Assembly: GCF_000203815.1 (NCBI RefSeq)
Contig: NW_004457695.1
Location: 868,001 to 932,000 of the forward strand
DNA length: 64,000 bases
DNA from: Cavenderia fasciculata
Lineage: Eukaryota > Evosea > Eumycetozoa > Acytosteliales > Cavenderiaceae
Reading direction: 5' to 3'
A program made the translations under genes and the position numbers. This document shows, piece by piece, positions 36,517 through 47,581 of the stretch (its first letter is position 1; the number at the start of each line of letters is the position of its first letter). The notes beneath the pieces were generated by a model, which had not been told where the DNA came from, ran no database searches, and saw only the letters and a list, made by a program, of their open reading frames with translations.

Positions 36517-37845
36517 ATGAACAACAGAGAAGATAGTAATAATGATGAAAATGAAAATGATACGATAGTTTGTAGCCAAGGTATAAGGAATGCAATTAAT
36601 TTGTTATTAAGAGAACATACGATAGATATATTAAGTATGTAGAGAATACAAGTGAGTATGAATCAATGACTAACTATTATCTATTATTATTATTAAAGAG
36701 GTAGAGAATGAATTTCAACAACAAAAGATGATATGGGAACAAGAGAAGGATATGTTATTAAGAGCTTGTAAAAAGTTAAAAGATCAAAATGAAGCATTAA
36801 AGAATCAATTAAGATTGTTTATTAGTGAACAACAAGTTGATTTATCTCAATCATTACAACAACAACAACAACAGATACCTCAACAACAACAACAACAACA
36901 ACAAACACCACCTTCACAACAACCTCAACAACGTATATTACCTGCATCTATATTAAATGCAAATAATAATAGTAATGATAAAGCTAGTCCGAAATTTAAA
37001 CCAAAATCAACAACTACGACGACACCTAAACAAAAACAACATGTTGTACAACAACAACAATCTGATGACGACGATGGATTTGTATCAAAACATAAACATA
37101 CACCAACTCAACCAACTTCAGCTGCTGAACAATCAGATAGTGCTACACCAAACGATAATAATGGTAGTTCTAAAAAGAAAGCTAAAAAGAGAAAGAGTAA
37201 CGATCCAGCAACAGAGCAGGAAATACAAGATGAACTCGATCTCTCAATGACCTATGAATCCAAACAAGACCAGGATGACGATCCTGTCTTTGCACCTGGA
37301 AACTTTACAAGAATCGATTTCAAAAAGTATAGTCAACAACCCAACAATGAAGGTGATGACGACTCTTCTATAACGCCAACACAACAAAAACAAAAGAAGA
37401 AACACAAAGTAGTAGATGTTATTAGAAACCAAGAAGAAAGACAACAACTTCAAGGTTATGAATGTGAACATTGTAAAGAGGTATGTATCCTATATTTTAT
37501 ATCCATCTATCATCCCAATTTACTTATTATTATTATTTATTAATTATTAATTAGTTTTATGACGCTGTTCTTGGAGACGACTATGATAAAAAATTATTGT
37601 TAAACCAATGCTCACGTCATCGAAAGGATTATACGCCTCCATCTACACCACCAGGGTTTTGGGATTTTAGCTTTGGAGAACAATCCCCCATTAAATCAAA
37701 AATCAACAAAAAGATAAAGAGTAGTAGTAGTAGTAACAGTGATTCTAAACAACAATCTCAACAAAATCACACGTCACAAAGAACAAAGAGTATTGTTCTA
37801 ACAACCACAGACGATGATTATGACCACGACAATAAATTTGATTAA
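36517..37845 (+). CDS. CtIP/Sae2/Com1-family DNA-end resection factor, 396 residues
   Basis: Works with Mre11-Rad50 to start resection of double-strand breaks. Exons: 36517-36634, 36699-37480 and 37555-37845, phases consistent. The N-terminal part has an acidic opening and a coiled coil (VENEFQQQKMIWEQEKDMLLRACKKLKDQNEALKNQL), where family members tetramerise. The middle is Gln-rich and Lys-rich. The diagnostic C-terminus is split by the last intron: GYECEHCKE|FYDAVLGDDY, then NQCSRHRKDYTPPSTPPGFWDFSF. This is the CxxC...CSRHR...TPPGFWD Sae2 domain that binds DNA and is phosphorylated at its Thr/Ser-Pro sites. The first exon is short and was picked by frame continuity; the short open frame starting at 36406 is not needed. 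Confidence 0.9.
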
Positions 37846-38479
37846 AATGGATGGGCATCTAATATGACAACTGCCCAATGCTTTTTGTACAGACACCAAC
37901 AACAAACATAATGTACATGAATGGATGCATCCATGTCCCTTTCATGATGAATATTCTTTATTAGACAACGATGGTGTCGATGGTATGTCCCAACAAACGA
38001 GCTGCAAATTGCAAAAAAACAGAGTCCGCCGATATCTTTTAATCTGTGTCTCTCTCACCACAATGACGAATTTTAGACATGTCATGCAATTTCGACCCCA
38101 TGGTTTGGTGGAAGTTGGAGGTTGTTTTTTTTTTTAAAACCAGTTTTCATTCATTTTTGAAAGGATCTCTTTAGCCGGTTTTAAATTATAAAAATAAATA
38201 ATAATAAATATTTATTTTTCAAAGGGGCCGCCCAAAGATAATAGCGTAAATTAATATTTCTTTATTAAATTAAAAAAAGTAATAGAGAGATAGAGAGACA
38301 GACGGCACTACACACATACATATAAATATATATATATTAAAGAAAGAAGACAACAACATACACACGAGTTATGCATATCTGTTACGCACAACCATACAAC
38401 AACACACTATAGAAGACAAAAGAGAGATAATACACAAAGACAATAAATAGATTAGATATTTGATAGATATTAGATAGAG
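37846..38479. other. Intergenic spacer
   Basis: About 630 bases between CtIP/Sae2 and the bZIP gene. It shows a GC-richer patch at 37925-38130, a poly-T run near 38126, a small GC-rich palindromic patch (GGGGCCGCCC) near 38225, and AG-rich 5' leader DNA before 38480. No coding frame is convincing. Confidence 0.45.
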
Positions 38480-40935
38480 ATGGATGAATTTGAATCATTC
38501 TTTACGCAGTTGATACCTGCACCAGAACACGATCTCTGGATGATGACACCGGATAATGCGACACTCAGTTGGATTCAGCAGCAGCAGCAACAACTGCAGC
38601 AACAGATATCTCAGGGTACTTTGACACCGGACCAACTCAGATCGTCGCTTGGAGGCTCTATACGCAACCTAAACCAAATTCAGTTGCTTCAGATGATTAA
38701 TAATCAACAACAACAAAATACAAACAATAGTAATAATAATAATAATAATAATGGTCAAACAAACGACTCTTCCAACTTGTTACAACAACAACAACAGCAG
38801 CAACAACATCAACACCAACAACAACAACAACAACTACAACTACAACAACAAATGCAATTACAACAATTACTTCAACAACAACAATTGTTACAACAGCAAT
38901 TAGCTGCTTCCCAACAACAGCAACAACCTCAACAACAACAACAACAAATGGGGATGATGCAACAGCAACAACAACAACAACAACAACCTCAATCTCAACA
39001 CCCAAATATAGGTCTAACACAACAACAATTATTACAACACCAACAATTAGGAGAAATGCAAAAACAATACCAAAGTTTCTTGCAACACCAACAAGAGTAT
39101 TTATCTCAACAACAAACACAATTAAATAATGGTCAACAACAAACACCTGAACAATTACCAACCCTCCAACAATTCCTTCAACAACAACAAACTCTTTCAC
39201 CAAATACATCGCCACCACAATTATCACCACCAGATATGAATGCACATGTTATAAACCTTGTAGATAATATAGACACCTGTACAGATAGCAACCAAAGAAA
39301 AAATATGAGACGACCATCACTTCCTCCAATGATGTCAGAAGACGAACAAAAGGCTAATCGTTCCAACCAAAATATTGCCAGTCGAAACTATCGACAAAGA
39401 AGAAAAGATTACATCAAAGAGATTGAAGCAAAGTTGGCTACTCTAACATTTGAAAATCATCAACTGAAAAAAGAAAATGAATCTCTAAAGGTAAATAGAT
39501 TTGTTTTAGATTGGTATTTGTATTTGGTTTGACTAACTTGTTTTTTATTTTCTATTTTTAGGAATCTGGAGGAGTTGATGTAATGAGACCAGAACCAGAA
39601 TTAATAACAATGTTAATGGAAGCAAAACAAATCATTGTACAAATGAGTCAGGCAATTAAAAAGAATGACGAACGAACACTTATTTATCTACTACATCTAT
39701 TCCATTCAGCCATTGCCAAGCGATATGCAGTGGCTGAAAGAGAGGTGGAAAAGATTGTTCATCCATACACACAGTCCAAGTTGGCATCGATGGGATATGT
39801 TCCCAAGATTGACCGTCCACTACTCAATATCACGGGACCTGCTAGCGAGGGCTGGTTCTCACTGTACAAACAAGAGGCCGATATCGCAGAGGAGCAGAGT
39901 CTCAAGTTGGAGGCACTTCGAAACGAACACGATCGTCAAGACATTAGACTAAAAGAGGAACGTGAGATGCTAGACAAGGAAATTAAAAAGTTCTTTTACA
40001 CAAAGATTCTTGTATTGCCATCTAATCCAACTACACTTGAAGGTGCTCTTGGAGGTGGTGATGTATCTTTACAACCTTTACAAGGTGGTGGTGATGGACA
40101 ACAACAACAACAACATCAACTTCAACACAATGCAAGTGGACAATTCCATGTACAAGATTTTATTCCTACCGACTCTTCACTCAACACTACACCAGTGACT
40201 AGTTCACCACTAGAGATTAACCAAATCCTAGAATTTGCCAAGAAATTGGAATCACTTAAAAACAACTTTATCAAGCATCGTAATTTGGTGGTTGATACAC
40301 TTGCCTCACTCAGCAGTATCCTCAGTCCCAAGCAAGAGGCAATGTTGCTAGTTCGCGTTCACTTTAACACCACCTACAACTTTACACAGATGGAATTGCT
40401 CAAAGATGTCTGGACAACCATTCTCAACCAAAACAAGACTACTACTGGCCCCAAAACCATCGCCGAGGCATTGGCCAAATTCTCGGCATCAGAGTCTGCC
40501 AAGGCCATGCCAACCGTCGAGCAGATTGTCAAACCACCTCAATTCCATCAATACGATCCCAACCAAGTCAAAAAGGAACGTACATCCAACAAGAAAAAGT
40601 CAGCAACCAAACAAAAATCATCTTCTAAAAAGTCATCCGCCACTGTTCATCTTACGCCACAATCATCTTCTTCATCTTCCTCTTCCTTTTCATCTTCTAC
40701 TCCAATTGCCACTACTCCTACTACAACCATTTCAAATAATAATAATTTAAATCTAAATAATTTAGATATTAATAGTAGTAGTGGTAGCAATAGCAGCAAT
40801 GGAAATCAACAAAGTAATAGCGGTAATGGAAACATTAATAATGGTGGGAATAGTGATACGACAACCACCACAAATAATGGTGGCAACACTCCTGGAAATG
40901 ATAAGAAATTCCAATGGGTCAATTTCAACTATTAA
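38480..40935 (+). CDS. bZIP transcription factor, Gln-rich, 794 residues
   Basis: Exons 38480-39490 and 39562-40935 join in phase (K|E). The first ~270 residues are dominated by Gln runs with an Asn run. The basic region [22 protein letters not shown] leads into a leucine zipper ([18 protein letters not shown]) that the intron closely follows. After it comes a conserved helical domain ([117 protein letters not shown]). This resembles the extended C-terminal module of dictyostelid bZIP factors such as the DIF-response type. Ser and Asn runs end the protein. DNA-binding dimer function is safe; the exact orthologue is not. Confidence 0.9.
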
Positions 40936-41314
40936 ATATTAAATATTGAATTATCCCAACCTAGCCAATCTATAGCCATTTGTATAATAAAGTAGTACTC
41001 ATTATTTGCTTTAAATGTAAAAAAAAAAAGAATGCATATTTTGATTTTTTTCTACACATTATCAAGTCTCAATCACTATGGGGTTTTTGCAGTGGGCTTG
41101 AGCTACCAATCCATCCATCACCACCAATATTGGGTAGATCAAATATTATTTAAAAAAATTTAGAGGAATCAATCAATGTTTTAACAAGAAGCTTTCTTTG
41201 TTTCCAATTATATATATATATCTACAAAAAGTAAAATAAAAAGTAAGTAGATTAAAAATGCAATACGATTCTATTACTAATCATTTCTGACCATAAAAAT
41301 GTTTGACTGTCTAG
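40936..41314. other. Intergenic leader of the peptide unit
   Basis: About 380 bases. From roughly 41080 onward it aligns by eye with 43125-43330 (GTGGGCTTGAGCTACCAA versus GTGGGCTTGAACTACCAA, then shared TTTCTTTGTTTCCAA and TATATATATCTACAAAA blocks), so it is part of a duplicated segment and probably contains the peptide gene promoter. Confidence 0.5.
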
Positions 41315-41449
41315 ATGGAATACAAATATTTAATCCTTTTAGTTTTATTTGCTCTTCTCTCTATGATGATCAACCCTACCATTGCTGATTGTTGTAGATT
41401 TTGTGATGGTGATTGGTCTTGTCGGGAAAGATGCAATCCAGATTGCTAG
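41315..41449 (+). CDS. Small secreted Cys-rich peptide, 44 residues
   Basis: A complete open frame below usual size cut-offs. Residues 1-24 are a signal peptide: MEYK, a Leu/Phe/Met-rich core (YLILLVLFALLSMM) and PTIA just before Asp25. The predicted mature 20-residue peptide has six Cys (26, 27, 30, 36, 40, 44), spaced CC-x2-C-x5-C-x3-C-x3-C, with Arg and Asp between them, so three disulfides are possible. A second copy at 43332-43487 keeps the same Cys pattern apart from one extra residue before the last Cys, which argues that the frame is under selection. Function is unknown; a secreted signal, defence or matrix peptide would all fit. Confidence 0.6.
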   Translation: MEYKYLILLVLFALLSMMINPTIADCCRFCDGDWSCRERCNPDC

Positions 41450-41563
41450 CAATCCTTTTTTAAATGATTAAATCAATAAATATATTTATCATTACATTAT
41501 TTGCTAACATACATCAACGCTTTGCATTTGTCAGATAGACAAGACTGGCGGGAACAATCTTTA

Positions 41564-41637
41564 GAGTGAAACAACAACATTAAAGAACTATTGAGCTTTA
41601 AAATGGGCTATAGTACTTTATCATTGTTGTTTCACTC
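41564..41637. ncRNA. 74-base hairpin, copy 1 (candidate structured RNA)
   Basis: The arms GAGTGAAACAACAA (41564-41577) and TTGTTGTTTCACTC (41624-41637) pair perfectly. Pairing extends inward with bulges (CATTAAAGAACTA against TAGTACTTTATCA), giving a long hairpin with a terminal loop around TTGAGC..AATGGGC. It lies 115 bases after the Cys-rich peptide gene and is repeated after the second copy. Transcription is not shown by sequence. Confidence 0.45.
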
Positions 41638-41666
41638 CTTTAAAAGATACTTGCCTCGATAACTAC

Positions 41667-41903
41667 CTAGATAATATTGTTAAAAATACGAAAATTGAGA
41701 GAAGATGTATTCCACTTCGGAAATAAGTGTTGGAGAGAATGAGCCAACTCGTCAATAACTCGTAATAGTTCTTCCTCTAACTTTTTAGTCCACACTGCTC
41801 TCTTTGGTTTGTCTATTGAATTATGACTGATAATGTTTTTATTACTATTACTTTTTTTTTTAATCTTTCTGCTGCTACTTTGTTTACTTTTCTTCTTTCC
41901 CAT
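41667..41903 (-). CDS. Small basic orphan protein, 78 residues (tentative)
   Basis: Starts MGKKKSKQSSSRKIKKKS, strongly basic and nuclear-looking, then has an amphipathic helix (RAVWTKKLEEELLRVIDELAHSLQHL) that faintly resembles a SANT/Myb-type first helix. A CTCAC-type AT-rich end follows, and an intron may lie after DELAHS. There is no clear counterpart in the second unit. Not recognised; may be a fragment. Confidence 0.3.
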   Translation of the reverse strand: MGKKKSKQSSSRKIKKKSNSNKNIISHNSIDKPKRAVWTKKLEEELLRVIDELAHSLQHLFPKWNTSSLNFRIFNNII

Positions 41904-42267
41904 TTATAAAATACTACTATAGTAAATATGAAACGAAAGAAGTATATATAAATAAAAAGAAAGAATAAAAGTAATGAACACTTCGGAAATTCTGCTTCCT
42001 TTTTCACTCAGGTAAAAACACACGCTCCCACTCGTCTTGCCAATTCTCAGCTTTTCTTTTTTTTTTTAATTTGAACTAAGTTAGAATACTCCCATACAAC
42101 AATAAACATGTTTATATATTCATCTACATCTTACAACTAGTCCTTGAAGTCAATAGATATACTTTTAGGAAACAGTATGCATTTAGCATCAACATTCAAA
42201 TCTCGAGAATGCTTTAGAACACGGTGGCTGATCAATCATCGATGGTGTACACTGTGTAGAACTAATA

Positions 42268-42889
42268 TCATTCATGATATTTATATGAACTATAATCTAT
42301 AATAATACAAGTATCTATTGTCCAACGATTGTACGTTCTCTTTGGAACTGCCCTATACATCCATGACTTGAAAAGAGGGTGACTAGCTCGTTTGATCCAA
42401 TCGTCAATTTCCTCTTCTTTTGAATACTGTAATAGACCAAGACCTTCAATATGTTTGTCGTGATTGCCGTCCCAATTCTCGTGGTTTTGAAGAAAGTTAT
42501 TAGCGACCATTTCCATCGTCTCGTCTGGGTCTGTCTCTGAACCTTTTATCATTAATTCTGCTATTAAATATTCAACTGCACACTTTAAAGGTACATAGGG
42601 TATCTTGATTTGGTTTTCCAATCGATAATGCCATCTACCATATGCCTTTAATGCCTTTAATGACTTTGGATGCATCTTTTTACTGTTAGCTTGCTGGCAG
42701 CAAGTTGCTGCAGTCTATCGATAGGCAAGTCTTTAATCCATTTGGGTGTAATTGATTCCCAGTCTTTAGGTCTAACGGATCGATTAGAGGTTGTTTCTGT
42801 CTCTTGATAGATCTAGTTGTTGGAATTAGGTCATCCTCTTTCTCCTTGACTTGTATGTCTTGATTTTCGATTGTACGCTTTGTTACCAT
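42268..42889 (-). pseudogene. Orphan dictyostelid gene, frame-disrupted
   Basis: Starts at 42889 (MVTKRTIENQDIQVKEKEDDLIPTT). Protein-like sequence then continues in a second frame (PKDWESITPKWIKDLPIDRLQQLAASKLTVKR) and finally in a third, open from 42675 to 42268 (LKALKAYGRWHYRLENQIKIPYVPLKCAVEYLIAELMIKG...). At least two frame changes therefore separate three good-looking pieces, and no intron signals explain them well. The opening resembles the MVKRKEIEN start of the 24387 gene in style only. A related fragment lies at 43892-44203 in the second tandem unit. Function unknown. Confidence 0.4.
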
Positions 42890-43331
42890 TCGAATGCAAC
42901 AACTCTATCCTTTCTTTCTTTCTACTAGTTTAACGTAATGTAAAAGGAATCCATTGATCAATATAGTCCTTTAGTATCTTATCTATCTATATATAAATTC
43001 CTATCGATCTTTGAAGTTCATTTTAATATTTAATTATCATCAAATTGTTGTAAATAAAAAAAGAATTATAATTGGATTGGGAAGTTCTACACTTTCATGT
43101 GTGAGTGTACTCACTCTCCATCCCTGTGGGGTGGGCTTGAACTACCAAAGTATGGATTGCATCACCTAATATTGGGGAAACATTTAAATATTTAAAAAAA
43201 TTAGAGTGGACAAGTCAATCAAATGTTTTTTTAAACCAGAGACTTTCTTTCTTTGTTTCCAAATATATATATATCTACAAAATAAAAATAAATAGTAAGT
43301 AGATCTAGAAATACATTTCTTTGGTCAAAAA
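42890..43331. other. Intergenic leader of the second peptide unit
   Basis: About 440 bases. The part 42990-43075 (GATCTTTGAAGTTCA ... TTGTTGTAAATA) resembles 44315-44385 before translin, and 43125-43330 resembles 41080-41314. It therefore marks both ends of the tandem unit. Confidence 0.45.
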
Positions 43332-43487
43332 ATGAAGAATTGTATATGACCAAATTTTAATCCTTTTAGTTTGGTAGTATTACTGGCTCTTCTTTGTATT
43401 GTGATCACCTCTGCCTTGGCCGATTGTTGTAGATTTTGTGATGATGATGGGTCTTGTAGGGAGAGATGCAATCCATCAGTCTGCTAG
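43332..43487 (+). pseudogene. Second copy of the Cys-rich peptide gene, probably degraded
   Basis: The 3' half matches 41315-41449 closely: a hydrophobic core (VVLLALLCIVITSALA), then the same Cys framework ending CNPSVC and a stop at 43485-43487, with one extra residue before the last Cys. The beginning of the signal-peptide region does not read cleanly, so this copy looks broken or uses a different start. It is followed by its own copy of the hairpin. Confidence 0.5.
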
Positions 43488-43613
43488 TCAAGTTTATCAA
43501 AACACAAATAAATCTATTACATCCAGATTTATTTGATAATGGTTTCATTGTTTTAATTACACATCAAAGCGAGAATAGAATAAATACATCCAACGCATTG
43601 CATTTTTCAGATG

Positions 43614-43688
43614 GAGTGAAACAACAACATTAAAGAACTAGTCGAGCGTTAAAATGGGCTATAGGACTTTATCATTGTGGTTTCACTC
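43614..43688. ncRNA. 75-base hairpin, copy 2 (candidate structured RNA)
   Basis: Left arm GAGTGAAACAACAA (43614-43627); right arm TTGTGGTTTCACTC (43675-43688) with one mismatch. The core TTAAAGAACTA...AAAATGGGCTATA...ACTTTATCA is conserved with the first copy. The stem is kept while the loop differs (TTGAGCTT versus GTCGAGCGT), a pattern that fits a structured element. Confidence 0.45.
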
Positions 43689-43891
43689 CTAGAAGAAAGT
43701 GCAAAAATGATCTTTACACGTGATACGATCAAACTCTTTAGGTCAAGTAAGATAGTTGCCTAGATAATATTTAATATAGTATAAAAAAGATTAAAGGATC
43801 TGTGAGTAGTGATTATTAATCTTACTTTACGTGTTATGTTAGGCAGTTATCGTATTCTTGGTAAGCCCAACTCTAAAATAATTTGAAAATA

Positions 43892-44203
43892 TTATTTCTT
43901 TTTAATTATGCATACCTGGTGGTATAGTAAACCAAGTTCTTTTTTGAATAGACCGATGTCCTCATTGTGAAGAAGGTCAATTGGGATGTCCTTGAACTGG
44001 TTGAGAAACGGTAAGTACATATACGGTCCAATCATCTTGTCATGTAAACCAATTGATCGTCCCTCTTCTTTTAGTAGCTTCGGAGGGACCAATTGTTTGG
44101 TTTTCCAATCGATCATGCTATGTGGGGGCAATGATGATTGTTGTCCGCCGGCGACTCCTCTAGACTGATAGTATTTAGATGATCGTTCAGCCAACTCTCT
44201 CAA
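43892..44203 (-). pseudogene. Fragment related to the 42268-42889 orphan gene
   Basis: The open frame reads ...SKYYQSRGVAGGQQSSLPPHSMIDWKTKQLVPPKLLKEEGRSIGLHDKMIGPYMYLPFLNQFKDIPIDLLHNEDIGLF. Just upstream, another frame contains IKAYG, matching LKAYG of the 42268 gene. The W-(K/E)..TPK/VPPK and IPID/LPIDRL pieces also recur. It is best seen as a partial, diverged copy belonging to the second tandem unit. Function unknown. Confidence 0.35.
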
Positions 44204-44401
44204 CCATATGCCTTAATGACTTATCTTATCTTGCTATATTTCATATTATGACTCTCTTCTATCGATTGTGTGTGAATGAATTAAACAAGCGAAATTGCTG
44301 TCAGGTTTTCAAATGATGATCTCTTTGAAGTTCAATTTGTTTATTTTTTTAAAATTATTATCTTTGTTGTAAATAGATAATTATATATATAGATAGATAG
44401 A

Positions 44402-45300
44402 ATGGATACATCAAATGACAATCGTAAAGGAACAGCAGCAGATGCAACTGCAATGTTTTCAACTATAGGAGCAGAATTGGAGCAAGAACATCAACAGAGA
44501 CAAAGCATCAAGAACATCACTAGCAATATGGATCTCGCTGGTCGCAAGATCTCATTGATTGTACAATCTGCTCATTCTCTTGACATTAAACAAGCAAACA
44601 ACCTCTACAGTCAAGTATCCGAGCAGGTAAAGACAGAGTTTTGCAAGAACATTGCAGAGCTCAAAGCTTTGATCAATCCTCTCGACTATTACAAATACCG
44701 TGATCATTGGAAGTCTCACATGAGTCATCTTGTATTCAACTTAACTTTTACCTATTGGTTAAGTACTAGAAAGCTTTTAAAAATCGATGAAGTTAATACT
44801 TTAATTGGTGGTATGTTACAAACATTCAAACAATCACTGTAGAGATACAAAAACACAAGTACTGACAACTCCTTTCTTATTATATATTTAGCTCAACAAA
44901 GTGGAAATAGAGACATCTCTGTTGAATTGGAAGATTATTTAATTGGTTTATGTAATCTTACAAATGAAATGGTATGATTCAACTAATTATTATTATTTAT
45001 TATTTATGATGGATGGATAGTATCTAATCATTTCTATTTCTATTATTTATTTATTTATTTTTGAATTTATAGAGTAGATATTGTGTAAACTGTGTGATTA
45101 GACAGGATTATGAAACTCCAATGTTGATCAATACATTTATCAATGATATCTATGCTGGTTTCCGTCTTTTGAATCTCAAGAACGATGCGATTAGAAAGAG
45201 ATTCGATTCAATGAAATACGATATAAAGAGACTCGAAGAAGTAGTATACGATCTAAGTGTAAGAAAGTTGACTACTCCAGCTGCCACTGTCACAAAATAA
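44402..45300 (+). CDS. tsn: Translin, 238 residues
   Basis: A ring-forming single-strand DNA/RNA-binding protein that partners with TRAX as an RNase. Exons: 44402-44810, 44892-44971 and 45073-45300; phases agree (G|CT = Ala, then M|S). The family hallmarks are clear in the last exon: SRYCVNCVIRQDYETPMLINTFINDIYAGFRLLNLKNDAIRKRFDSMKYDIKRLEEVVYDLSVRKL. The earlier part has the expected basic helix (DIKQANNLYSQVSEQVKTEFCKNIAELKALINPLDYYKYRDHWKSHM). Length is close to the usual 228. The neighbour AMACR gene converges from the other strand 90 bases away. Confidence 0.95.
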
Positions 45301-45390
45301 AACAACCTCCAACAAAGGGTGGTTGTATTAGAGAATTATAAATATATTTTGAAATGGTTGGTTATGTAATGTACAAAGAGGTTTAGTTGG

Positions 45391-46656
45391 TTAAAGAGAG
45401 GATGTTTTAGGGTATCCTTCTTGACCAATTATATTGGATTTAATTAATAATGTAATGGTAGAAGGTGAATATTGGTACAAATCTTTTAGTACTTGAATAG
45501 TATCTCCACCAGTGACAATAGTGTTAGCTTGTTGTTGTGATTGTTCATTCTTTGTCGCGGCGACTGGAATAAGGAATCTTGGAGCAGGATTAATTTCCTT
45601 TTCATTATTAATTAATCTAGATGAGTGAGGATGGTTATGTAATTCATCCATTTCTAGAACTGGCGCTACACAAGCATCGGTACCTTTAAATATTGATTCC
45701 CATTCATCTCTTGTTTTTGTTTCAAAAATAGATTGAAATCTTTTCTTCATGGCAGGCCATTGTTGACTGTCATTTTGGTCTGGTAGTTGATCAACTTCCT
45801 CACTACTCAATCCCATCTTGGCAATTAGAGTAGCATAGAAATGGGGTTCGATTGCACCAACAGAGATATACTTGTTATCTTTGGTTCGATACACTTCATA
45901 GTAATGTGCACCAGTGTCTAGGAAATTATCACCTCTTGCATTATCCCACATTCCATTACGTGCTTGTTTAAGTTTATATACAAATGTTGATAGATACGCT
46001 GCTCCATCCATCATTGATGAATCTATAATTTGTCCCTTTCCTTTCATTGATCAAAATGTCAAACTATTAGTTAGTATTTGTTTGTTTTGTTTTGTTTGTG
46101 TTTGTTTTATAACATTACCAGTTACAGAACGATTATAAAGTGATACAACTATACCAAATGCACATAATAAACCTCCACCTGCAAAATCACCCAAGATGTT
46201 GGCTGGAAAGACCGGTGGTTCATTCTTTCTACCAAAGAGCGAGAGAGCACCAGACAGAGCAATGTAGTTGATGTCGTGACCAGCCATCTTGGCATAATCA
46301 CCTTGTTGCCCATATCCAGTCAACCTGGCAACGATGAGACGAGGATTCTTCTTTTCTAGAAGCATTCTAGGACACAACCCCAGCTTCTCCAATACACCAG
46401 GTCGATAGCAATCGATCAGTACATCGGATTGAGCACATAGGTCTGCCAACAGGGCAACACCCTCTCTTTGTTTTAAATTGATTGCTATTGATTTCTTTCC
46501 ACGTGTCAATTGGTCCATTGGCTGGCCGACTATCGTACCGTCATCTTGTACTCTATCGACTCGTATGACTGTAGCTCCCAAATCAGCCATCACCATACCA
46601 CAGAATGGTGCTGGTGCTAATCCTGCCAATTCAATCACCTTTATACCATTTAACAT
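45391..46656 (-). CDS. Alpha-methylacyl-CoA racemase (CoA-transferase family III), 395 residues
   Basis: Interconverts R- and S-2-methylacyl-CoAs so that branched-chain fatty acids can be beta-oxidised, in peroxisomes and mitochondria. Exons 46656-46119 and 46040-45391 join as G|GA in ...SVTGKGQ. Family motifs: GIKVIELAGLAPAPFCGMVMADLGATVIRVD at the start, NLKQREGVALLADLCAQSDVLIDCYRPGVLEKLGL, the catalytic His127 in AGHDINYIALSG, and after the intron IIDSSMMDGAAYLS with LDTGAHYYEVYRTKDNKYISVGAIEPHFY. The C-terminal IIGQEGYPKTSSL does not contain a clean SKL-type signal, although it ends in Leu. The intron begins GTAATG, less common here than GTAAGT. Confidence 0.94.
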
Positions 46657-47192
46657 TCTCTTATCTTTCTATCTTCTATTTATCTCTATCTATATATATA
46701 TCTCTATCTGTCTCTGTCCCAGTTAAACTGTATACAGTTAGTCTACAATACAAATAAATAATCTTTGAATTTAAATTAAAAAAAATCAAAACATCCTAGA
46801 AACATGTATGATGATCATATGATCTTAGTTCTTCGGAAATGGCTTGTAATTATCATTACGCAACACAAAGCATTGGGACAGGCTCGATATCGAGTCATGT
46901 TGAGACGGATCTTGTGTCTGGTGGACACGATCCAACCCTCCAAGTCTGCTGTTTCCAATTGTATTATCGAGAAACTTATTAATCGATTGGCTTGTCTATG
47001 TATCTAAATAAAGAACAAAATAGGGAACGTCCACAAACCCTATCAACAACAGCAAACAACATCTAGGAAACCGATCATTCTGCTATTGAATCGTTACTCT
47101 GGTATGACAAGACATGGTACGTTTATATAATACACTGCAGTGCAGAATCATTCGAATCAAATCAACACCTTCTAAAATAAATTTTTAATATT

Positions 47193-47321
47193 ACCTTTAG
47201 TGAAAACAATGATAATGCTGTTAAAATCGATGATCTCTTACTAAATGATGATTTCTTGCTAAAAGTGATCTTAAAAGTAGTTTTTAATACCTTTAGTGAA
47301 AACAATGATAATGCTGTTAAA
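47193..47321. repeat. 33-bp direct repeat pair
   Basis: The 33-base sequence beginning ACCTTTAGTGAAAACAATGA occurs identically at 47193-47225 and 47289-47321, 96 bases apart, each preceded by a TTTTTAATA-like string. Exact identity in non-coding DNA suggests a recent duplication or a short element end. Confidence 0.8.
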
Positions 47322-47507
47322 TAAGTAGTTTCGAGCAATCAGGACAATTGATAAGATTGGTAAGATCTCACAGTTCAGCAAAACAGATATGATTAATTAC
47401 AAATTGTTTTATTGAAATCTTTAAAGCATCTAATTTCAAAACACAATGGACGATGCAGTAAACCAATCATAATTATTTTATAGAGTAACTTATCAGGCCC
47501 CAAGTTG

Positions 47508-47581
47508 GCTACTCTGGAATGGCGACGATTGGCTCTATCCCTATTCAAGTTGGATATTTCTCATCGCCATTCCAGAGTAGC
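47508..47581. repeat. Perfect 18-bp inverted repeat, 74-base hairpin
   Basis: The arms GCTACTCTGGAATGGCGA (47508-47525) and TCGCCATTCCAGAGTAGC (47564-47581) surround a 38-base loop and are followed by CTAGCTAGCTA. Its overall size matches the two hairpins at 41564 and 43614 although the sequence is different. It could be a structured RNA or the ends of a tiny element. Confidence 0.75.

Noticed and set aside
38697-39245. Val-rich minus-strand open frame of 182 codons
   Set aside because: Antisense translation of the CAA/CAG-rich Gln tract of the bZIP gene.
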